Origin: Bacteroides sp.
GTDB lineage: Bacteria > Bacteroidota > Bacteroidia > Bacteroidales > Bacteroidaceae
Assembly: GCA_017556595.1 (NCBI GenBank)
Contig: JAFYML010000315.1
Location: 1 to 6,553, forward strand
Reading direction: 5' to 3'
Length of the DNA stretch: 6,553 bases
Positions 1 to 5,299 of this stretch are shown here, one piece after another; positions within the stretch are counted from its first letter, which is position 1, and each line of letters opens with the position of its first letter. Below the pieces are notes generated by a model. The model saw only the letters and a program-made list of their open reading frames with translations, was not told the origin of the DNA and ran no database searches. Both the position numbers and the translations under genes were made by a program.

Positions 1-502
1 ATGCAATGATGAAATGGAAGAAGCAAAGCTTTCAGGTAAACCTTATATACCTTTACGCTATTCCAATGGCGATACTCGCAAAGAATTGCTGATACGTTCG
101 CGTTACTTGCAATTCAAATCGGCAAATAATTTGACTAAACGATAAAAGATAAGAGCCTCAATACTGTTTGAAGAATATCGTGATATTTAGGAAGCATATG
201 GGTTGTGTCATTTTCTTCGCATGATTTTTTCAAAGAACACAATTAAAGTTGTAGCATGGTTAGCTATGGCACTATGGTACAACAATGTAGAAGAAGCATG
301 GCTTCACTCTTTCAATGTTGTTGCAGCTACATTTTAAGAACACTATGACGAAATACTGAACTTTTATAACAACTGTTCATCAAATGCTTTAGCTGAATCT
401 TTCAATGCCAAAATCAAATTACTTAGAGCTTGTCTCAGAGGTGTTGTTGATAAAAAGTTTTTCCTTTTCAGAATCTCTAAACTATTTGCACACCCATATT
501 AA
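1..502 (+). pseudogene. ISAon1-like (ISL3-type DDE) transposase, C-terminal remnant, inactivated
   Basis: One frame, read from base 2, gives transposase-like sequence to a final TAA at 500-502, interrupted by TAA at 143-145, TAG at 188-190 and TAA at 335-337. Between the stops the protein keeps hallmarks of ISAon1-family transposases of Bacteroidota: RKELLIRSRYLQFKS near the left end, ASILFEEYRDI followed by EAYGL, and near the end NALAESFNAKIK, then RGVVDKKFFLFRISKLFA. The Glu codon at 395-397 in AESFNAK corresponds to the last acidic residue of the DDE triad. The 5' part lies outside the window. All conserved blocks stay in one frame, so the damage seen is nonsense mutation only. The stretch is visibly more A/T-rich than the minus-strand genes. 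The family assignment rests on motif memory; no terminal inverted repeat or target duplication could be identified. With three stops it cannot make a full transposase. Confidence 0.82.
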
Positions 503-540
503 AAAAAACTACTGAGCTCTTATTATGCTTAATAATATAA

Positions 541-577
541 CACAAAAAAAGCTGAACAAATGTTCAGCTTTTTTGTG
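541..577 (-). terminator. Terminator hairpin after tRNA-Arg, probably bidirectional
   Basis: The arms 541-558 and 561-577 are complementary except for one extra A. The core is GCTGAACA-AA-TGTTCAGC, realistically a 7-bp stem with a 4-base loop, flanked by A7 on the left and T6 on the right. Either strand therefore reads as a stem followed by a U-tract, so it can end tRNA transcription on the minus strand and anything entering from the transposase remnant on the plus strand. Its outer arm (575-577) overlaps the last bases of the tRNA. It follows the tRNA immediately, which supports termination as its role. Confidence 0.8.
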
Positions 578-649
578 ACTCCGACAGGATTCAAACCTGT
601 AACCTTCTGATCCGTAGTCAGATGCTCTATTCAGTTGAGCTACGGAGCC
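576..649 (-). tRNA. tRNA-Arg (anticodon ACG)
   Basis: The minus strand folds into a complete 74-base cloverleaf. The acceptor GGCTCCG pairs with CGGAGTC with one G-U pair at 2-71. The D-stem is GCTC/GAGC with a 9-base loop, the anticodon stem is TCTGA/TCAGA with loop CTACGGA, the variable loop is AGGTT, and the T-stem is ACAGG/CCTGT with loop TTTGAAT; the discriminator is A. Anticodon ACG reads CGN arginine codons after A34 is deaminated to inosine by TadA (family knowledge). CCA is not encoded: the next bases are CAAAA, so the tail must be added by CCA-adding enzyme. Unusual points are T56 instead of C56 in the T-loop and A19 instead of G19 in the D-loop, which together restore a Watson-Crick elbow pair, and an A15-T48 Levitt pair. 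A promoter lies just upstream and a terminator overlaps the 3' end. Confidence 0.97.
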
Positions 650-666
650 TTTTTGTTTAACGGCTG

Positions 667-696
667 CAAAGATACGTACTTTTTTTGAATTGGCAA
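667..696 (-). promoter_or_regulatory. Bacteroidota-type promoter of tRNA-Arg
   Basis: On the minus strand, TTG (694-696) and TATCTTTG (667-674) are separated by 19 bases. This matches the Bacteroides primary-sigma consensus of a TTG-type -33 element and a TAnnTTTG -7 box. The predicted transcript start is near 660, about a dozen bases before the tRNA 5' end at 649. The element lies wholly in the 71-base gap after the patatin gene stop, so it serves the tRNA and not the patatin gene. Confidence 0.8.
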
Positions 697-720
697 GGGT
701 TTTGCTACTTTTTTTCTAAA

Positions 721-3027
721 TTATTCAATGAATCTATAATTGAATATTTGCCATCCTAAACAAATTCCTACATTCCATTCGCGTTTGGGCGAGCTATAAT
801 GGTTTACGTATGCCGATATAGCACCAAACGGAAGTTTGCAAACGAAGGAAACTTCGCCAATGTATTCGAAACCTGTAAAGGATTTGCCATAATAGGGTTT
901 GTTTTGTTCGTTGCATTCAATGGGATAGATAGGCAAGAAACCATAAAACTCTGTGCGTAGTTGAAACATGTCGCTGATGGTATAGATGGGCTTGATGCCT
1001 GCCGCAAAGTATTGGTTTGCGCGAAATGCTTCGTTATATACGATTTTGCTATGAGGAGTAGGCGAAAAACTACCGGCTTGCATCATGGTGGCGGTATAGT
1101 TTTCGGAGAAATTCTTCGATGAATAGAGGGCTTCTGCTTTCCAACCTAAAGTGAATTTCCGATTTATACGATGGTATGCATCCTTAGAATAGGATATTTG
1201 TAACCAAGTATGTTTTTTATCTTTTCGGCCATTGGTGGGTTGGGTGTTGTTTCCTGCTATAAACTCTTCGTTACCTGTATATATTTGTGCAACAAGCTGT
1301 TCGTGATATCCTGCTGTAGCATATTGACGTGAATTTAGCGTACTGCCATAATATCCGATAGAACCTCCAAATAGTTTATAAAGACTTCTGTCGGCTCGAT
1401 CTTTGTCGAAGTCGATAATGTTCGATTGGAAGTAATCATCCGTCAATCGGCCAATGCCCAAACTCAACTCAGCTTTCCGATTGGCCATAAATGGAAGGGC
1501 CATGTTTAGCTTAATGAATTGTTCTTTCTTTGAATTGAAGGTTGGGTTGTCGTTTTTGGAGAATAATTTGTCTTTCTTATAGTAATCGAACGTACTCACC
1601 GAACCAATCAAACGACATGAGAATGGGATGGTAGTGGGCAATTCGATACGTCCCATCAGTTGTAAGTTGTTATATACTTTACCTAGTTGGCCTTCGATGG
1701 AGAACTCTTTGGAGTAATAGTCCAAACTTTGATAGCCAAATCGTAGGTATAACTGATTGGAGCTGGTGGTAGAGATGTTTCCGCCAAGGCTAACCGAGAA
1801 GTTATCCTCAATCTTTACTTTTAAATGAAGGTCGAAAAGTTCTTCTTCCTTATTATATACGGCATGGGGGATAATTTCGGAAATCATATCGTCGGCAAGC
1901 AAGCGGAAATAAGCGCGTTTGAGGTCGTTCAACGTGAATATTTTGCTGTTTTCATCGTGAAATTCCTTGCGAATATATATTTGTTGCTCTTCGTTGGCAC
2001 CGGTTATGTAAATGTCGCGAAACAACAATGGAGGATACTTTTCTTTGTATTGTTTGCGACGAAGTTTCAAACTATCGGCAGAAACGTGTCGTTGTATGCG
2101 TCCTTTGATAGAATCCATCAAACTCATAGTGCGTTCGTAGCCGATATCGTGTAGCTCTTCCAAGCGGTTGAAATCGAGTAGGCTAACATTGTCATATTTG
2201 AAAGTCATCAAGATTCCCACCGAATCGGGCATTTCGTAGTTTGTCTTTTGCATCACCATGTTTTCTATTTGGCTCATCAAATCGCCTTCGGTGGGTTTGT
2301 TGGGATTGGTAGAGACAACGCTACCTATTATAATGTCGGGGTTGAAATCGTTTTGCATTACATCGGTGGGGAAATTATTGTAAATGCCACCGTCATAAGC
2401 CAATGTACCATCTATTTCGATTGGTTTGAACACAAATGGAAAACTCATTGAAGCACGAACGGCATCGCCCAAGCTACCTTTGCTTAGTACCAACTCTTTT
2501 TTGTTGTAAATGTCGGATGCTACACAACGAAAAGGTACGAAAAGGTTGTCGAAATCTTCGTTGCACGAAGCGGTGGCTTGTGAAAATAGTTGTAGGAAAA
2601 CTAAATTCATTTGAATGGGACTAATGATGTTCGTAGGCAAAGAGATTTGCGTTTTCTTGTTTTCCAACGAGTCGCCTAGCGAGAAATGAAAATTGAAGAA
2701 AGCCGGTGATGGGCGGTTCTTCTTGAAATAATACTCATATTGCGTTTCTATTTCGCCCGAATACCATCGTTTGAAGTCGGGCGAGGAGATTAATTCCATC
2801 ATTTCATCGGGGGTATATCCCATGGCATACATTGAACCTACAATGGCTCCCATAGATGTGCCGGTGATGTAATCGATAGGTATGCCATTCTCTTCCAAGG
2901 CACGAATAATACCGATGTGTGTCATGCCTTTAGCGCCGCCACCACTCAATACAAGGCCCACTTTTTGAGCTTGGATGCTCGAAAAGAGGAAGAATAGTAG
3001 CGAGACTAGTAGGCAAACCCTTTTCAT
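721..3027 (-). CDS. Patatin-like phospholipase with POTRA and outer-membrane beta-barrel (type Vd architecture)
   Basis: The 768-residue product is predicted to be an exported serine lipase or phospholipase A attached to its own barrel. Residues 1-20 form a Sec signal peptide (basic start, hydrophobic core, cut after SSIQA) with no lipobox Cys. The patatin domain spans about 22-285, with oxyanion loop GGGAKG (29-34), nucleophile Ser58 in GTSMG (56-60) and catalytic Asp212 in DGG (212-214), so the Ser-Asp dyad is intact. A helical linker (about 285-333) leads to a single POTRA-like segment (about 334-408), and residues 409-768 show the alternating aromatic strands of an Omp85-type barrel. This order matches Pseudomonas PlpD and Fusobacterium FplA, which hydrolyse phospholipids. 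Substrate and surface exposure are inferred. The ATG at 3025-3027 is chosen because it directly precedes the signal peptide. It has its own promoter upstream; tRNA-Arg lies downstream with no clear terminator between. Confidence 0.9.
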   Translation of the reverse strand: MKRVCLLVSLLFFLFSSIQAQKVGLVLSGGGAKGMTHIGIIRALEENGIPIDYITGTSMGAIVGSMYAMGYTPDEMMELISSPDFKRWYSGEIETQYEYYFKKNRPSPAFFNFHFSLGDSLENKKTQISLPTNIISPIQMNLVFLQLFSQATASCNEDFDNLFVPFRCVASDIYNKKELVLSKGSLGDAVRASMSFPFVFKPIEIDGTLAYDGGIYNNFPTDVMQNDFNPDIIIGSVVSTNPNKPTEGDLMSQIENMVMQKTNYEMPDSVGILMTFKYDNVSLLDFNRLEELHDIGYERTMSLMDSIKGRIQRHVSADSLKLRRKQYKEKYPPLLFRDIYITGANEEQQIYIRKEFHDENSKIFTLNDLKRAYFRLLADDMISEIIPHAVYNKEEELFDLHLKVKIEDNFSVSLGGNISTTSSNQLYLRFGYQSLDYYSKEFSIEGQLGKVYNNLQLMGRIELPTTIPFSCRLIGSVSTFDYYKKDKLFSKNDNPTFNSKKEQFIKLNMALPFMANRKAELSLGIGRLTDDYFQSNIIDFDKDRADRSLYKLFGGSIGYYGSTLNSRQYATAGYHEQLVAQIYTGNEEFIAGNNTQPTNGRKDKKHTWLQISYSKDAYHRINRKFTLGWKAEALYSSKNFSENYTATMMQAGSFSPTPHSKIVYNEAFRANQYFAAGIKPIYTISDMFQLRTEFYGFLPIYPIECNEQNKPYYGKSFTGFEYIGEVSFVCKLPFGAISAYVNHYSSPKREWNVGICLGWQIFNYRFIE

Positions 3028-3071
3028 TGTTTAGTAAGTTTCCAGTATGTTGATGTTTTGAAATGAATGTT

Positions 3072-3079
3072 CAAAGATA
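3072..3079 (-). promoter_or_regulatory. -7 box of the probable patatin gene promoter
   Basis: The minus strand reads TATCTTTG, an exact TAnnTTTG match and the same octamer as the tRNA promoter. It lies 44 bases upstream of the patatin ATG, giving a leader of roughly 35-40 bases. No good TTTG -33 element lies at the expected spacing (about 3098-3102 reads only TCTG-like), so the promoter may be weak or assisted by an activator. The bases before the ATG are A-rich without a Shine-Dalgarno site, as is usual in this phylum. Confidence 0.6.
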
Positions 3080-3133
3080 GTTATTTGTTTTTTACGCAGA
3101 TTGTTTTCGTTATTAAAAAACGATAAATAGACG

Positions 3134-3170
3134 AAAAAGAGCGTTGAAATGGCTTGTTTCAACGCTCTTT
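3134..3170 (-). terminator. Intrinsic terminator of htpG
   Basis: A perfect 14-bp stem (arms 3136-3149 and 3157-3170, core GAGCGTTGAAA) closes a 7-base loop. On the minus strand it begins 22 bases after the htpG stop and runs straight into TTTTT (3134-3138) and then CGTC. This is a textbook Rho-independent terminator that separates htpG from the patatin gene. On the plus strand the stem is followed only by TTTAAC, so termination that way would be weaker. Confidence 0.92.
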
Positions 3171-3192
3171 AACTCTATATTTTGAAATGGTT

Positions 3193-5241
3193 TTATTTTA
3201 TCATTTCTATGCTACGTTTAACGAAGTTGTTCAGCGCTTCACCTTTCAGCATGCCATTTTGCAACAAAGCCAAATCGATGAGTTGTTTTACAACCTTGTT
3301 ATCGTTTGCAAAGCGAGTGTAAACGTCGTTTTTCTTCGATTTCAACGCTTCTACTTGCTTGTTCTTTGCTTCCAATTCATCTTTTTCGGCTACAGAGATT
3401 TCTTCGTCTTTCTTACCTTCTTGTTCTTTCGAAAGCTTGTCGCGTTGTTCTTCGGTAGCTTTAATTTCGCTTTGAATAGCAGCTACTTCGCTTGCACAAG
3501 CTGCTTCTTCATTGCTCAATACCTCTTTAATCAATGCGTGATCGCTATTCAATACCAGGTTGAACATATCGGGCATCTCGCCATAGAAGCTCATTCCGGC
3601 TTGGATAGTTGCCATTTCCTTCATACGTCTCATATACTCGCTTTGAGTAATCATGATAGGCGATGCATTTTCGCCAAGGCTTTGTGTAGCAACCATAAAT
3701 TCGGCTTTCTCCATCTTTGGAAGTTGGCTCTTAAATACAGCAGACAAAGCTTCTTGCTTGTCGGCGGCTAAAGAGTCGTTCTTCTTCTCTTCTTTTACAA
3801 TCAAGTTGTCTATTGTATCGCCATCTACACGAGTGAAGCGTACCTTTTCGAATTTTTGTTCGAGCATGCTTATCATAGCTACATCCAATTGTCCATCCAT
3901 CAAGAGTACGTTGTATCCCTTGTTTGTAGCATTTTCAATGTAGCTATATTGCTCGTCTTTGTGGTTGGCATAGAGATAAATCAAACTTCCGTCTTTGTCG
4001 GTTTGGTTATCTTTAATCAATGTTTTGTATTCATCGAAGGTGTAGCACTTGCCATCGGTGTCGGTGAATAGGGCGAAATCTTTTGCACGATCGTAGAAAT
4101 CCTCTTGTGTAAGCATACCGTAGTTGATGAAGATTTTCAAGTCGTTCCACTTTTCTTCGTATTGTTTACGGTCGTTTTTGAAGATGGATTGCAAGCGGTC
4201 GGATACCTTCTTGGTGATGTATGTAGAGATTTTCTTTACGTTCGAATCGCTTTGCAAGTATGAACGCGATACGTTCAATGGAATGTCTGGCGAGTCGAGC
4301 ACACCATGTAGAAGTGTCAAGAAGTCGGGTACAATACCTTCTACCGAGTCGGTTACATATACTTGGTTGCAATAGAGTTGAATATTATTTTTGTTAAGTT
4401 CAATATTGCTTTTCACTTTTGGGAAGTATAAAATACCGGTCAAGTGGAAAGGATAATCTACGTTCAAATGAATCCAGAAGAGTGGCTCATCCGACATTGG
4501 ATAGAGTTTGCGATAAAACTCTTTGTAGTCTTCATCCTTCAATTCGCTTGGCTTGCGTGTCCACAAAGGATTGGTATCGTTGATGATGTTATCTTCGTTG
4601 GTTTCCACTTGCTTGCCGTCTTTCCATTCTTTCTTCTTTCCGAAGGCGATAGGGATAGGCAAAAAGCTACAATACTTCTTCAAAAGTGCCGACAAGCGGT
4701 TTTCTTCCAAGAATTCTTTGCAATCGTCGTCGATGTAGAGGACGATATCAGTGCCTCGCTCTTGTTTGTCCACCTCTTCAAGGGTAAACTCAGGACTTCC
4801 GTCGCATGTCCATTTCACGGCTTTGGCATCGTCTTTCCACGATTTAGTAATGATTTCCACTTTCTTAGCTACCATGAAAGCCGAGTAAAAACCTAAACCA
4901 AAGTGTCCGATAATGGCGTTGGCATCGTTTTTATACTTTTCAAGGAAGTCGTTAGCGCCTGAAAACGCAATTTGGTTGATGTATTTATCGATTTCATCGG
5001 TAGTCATACCGATACCGCTATCCGATACGGTGATGGTTTCTTTATCCAAAGATACACGCACGGTGAGGTCGCCCAATTCGCCTTTGAACTCGCCAATAGA
5101 GGAGAGTGTTTTTAGCTTTTGAGTAGCATCTACGGCATTCGATACCAATTCGCGAAGAAATATTTCGTGATCGCTATACAAGAATTTTTTGATTACGGGG
5201 AAGATGTTCTCGGTAGTTACCCCAATGTTTCCTTTTTGCAT
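3193..5241 (-). CDS. htpG: Molecular chaperone HtpG (Hsp90)
   Basis: The 682-residue cytosolic Hsp90 is an ATP-driven homodimeric chaperone. The N-terminal GHKL ATPase domain shows all key motifs: E31 with N35 and D38 in ELVSNAVDA, DSGIGM (74-79, ATP-site Asp74), IAFSGANDF (91-99) as part of the lid, and GHFGLGFYSAF (112-122). The middle domain contains SDEPLFWIHLNVDYPF, NNIQLYCNQVYVTD and the conserved PLNVSRSYLQSD, which carries the arginine expected to contact ATP. The C-terminal dimerisation domain includes YMRRMKEMATIQ. At 682 residues it is longer than E. coli HtpG (624); much of the excess is a Lys/Glu-rich probable coiled coil at about 585-638, followed by a conserved-looking tail. 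The start is ATG at 5239-5241, giving MQKGNIGVTTENIFP, the usual Bacteroides N-terminus. It lies 58 bases behind clpC on the same strand with no recognisable promoter of its own in the gap, and ends in a strong terminator. Confidence 0.98.
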   Translation of the reverse strand: MQKGNIGVTTENIFPVIKKFLYSDHEIFLRELVSNAVDATQKLKTLSSIGEFKGELGDLTVRVSLDKETITVSDSGIGMTTDEIDKYINQIAFSGANDFLEKYKNDANAIIGHFGLGFYSAFMVAKKVEIITKSWKDDAKAVKWTCDGSPEFTLEEVDKQERGTDIVLYIDDDCKEFLEENRLSALLKKYCSFLPIPIAFGKKKEWKDGKQVETNEDNIINDTNPLWTRKPSELKDEDYKEFYRKLYPMSDEPLFWIHLNVDYPFHLTGILYFPKVKSNIELNKNNIQLYCNQVYVTDSVEGIVPDFLTLLHGVLDSPDIPLNVSRSYLQSDSNVKKISTYITKKVSDRLQSIFKNDRKQYEEKWNDLKIFINYGMLTQEDFYDRAKDFALFTDTDGKCYTFDEYKTLIKDNQTDKDGSLIYLYANHKDEQYSYIENATNKGYNVLLMDGQLDVAMISMLEQKFEKVRFTRVDGDTIDNLIVKEEKKNDSLAADKQEALSAVFKSQLPKMEKAEFMVATQSLGENASPIMITQSEYMRRMKEMATIQAGMSFYGEMPDMFNLVLNSDHALIKEVLSNEEAACASEVAAIQSEIKATEEQRDKLSKEQEGKKDEEISVAEKDELEAKNKQVEALKSKKNDVYTRFANDNKVVKQLIDLALLQNGMLKGEALNNFVKRSIEMIK

Positions 5242-5247
5242 ATTGAT

Positions 5248-5278
5248 TTCTATTTTAGTTGGTTAAACTTCTATTTTA
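5248..5278 (-). repeat. Two direct copies of TAAAATAGAA in the htpG leader
   Basis: The minus strand carries TAAAATAGAA at 5269-5278 and again at 5248-5257, offset by exactly 21 bases (two helical turns), in the 58-base clpC-htpG gap. The second copy ends 7 bases before the htpG ATG. No TAnnTTTG box and no intrinsic terminator is visible in the gap, which suggests that htpG is read from clpC or from an unusual promoter. The repeats could be an operator, an A-rich translation enhancer, or chance in A/T-rich DNA; nothing here decides it. Confidence 0.35.
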
Positions 5279-5299
5279 TATTTTCCCTTAACACTAAAT

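Noticed and set aside
2..502. Stop-codon reassignment or programmed readthrough in the transposase
   Set aside because: Neighbouring genes end normally at TAA and show no in-frame stops, and three stops of two kinds in an IS remnant are best explained by decay.
503..520. Possible right end of the insertion sequence (CTACTGAGCTC)
   Set aside because: The left end is outside the window, so no terminal inverted repeat or target duplication can be matched. The boundary cannot be placed.
521..537. Inverted repeat TATTAT-gctta-ATAATA between the transposase remnant and the tRNA terminator
   Set aside because: It is only a 6-bp all-A/T stem in an A/T-rich gap with no U-tract. It could be a relic of an element end, but nothing supports that.
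1825..2624. Plus-strand open frames of 62-109 codons opposite the phospholipase gene
   Set aside because: They are short, overlapping, motif-free shadows of a gene with intact signal peptide and catalytic residues on the other strand.
3154..3771. 205-codon plus-strand open frame opposite the 3' part of htpG
   Set aside because: It is antisense to a certain gene, its product is Phe/Leu/Cys-rich low-complexity sequence with no family motif, and its start overlaps the terminator hairpin. It is a by-product of htpG codon use.
4444..4896. 150-codon plus-strand open frame inside htpG
   Set aside because: It is antisense to the HtpG middle and N-terminal domains, has no recognisable domain and no promoter or leader signal.
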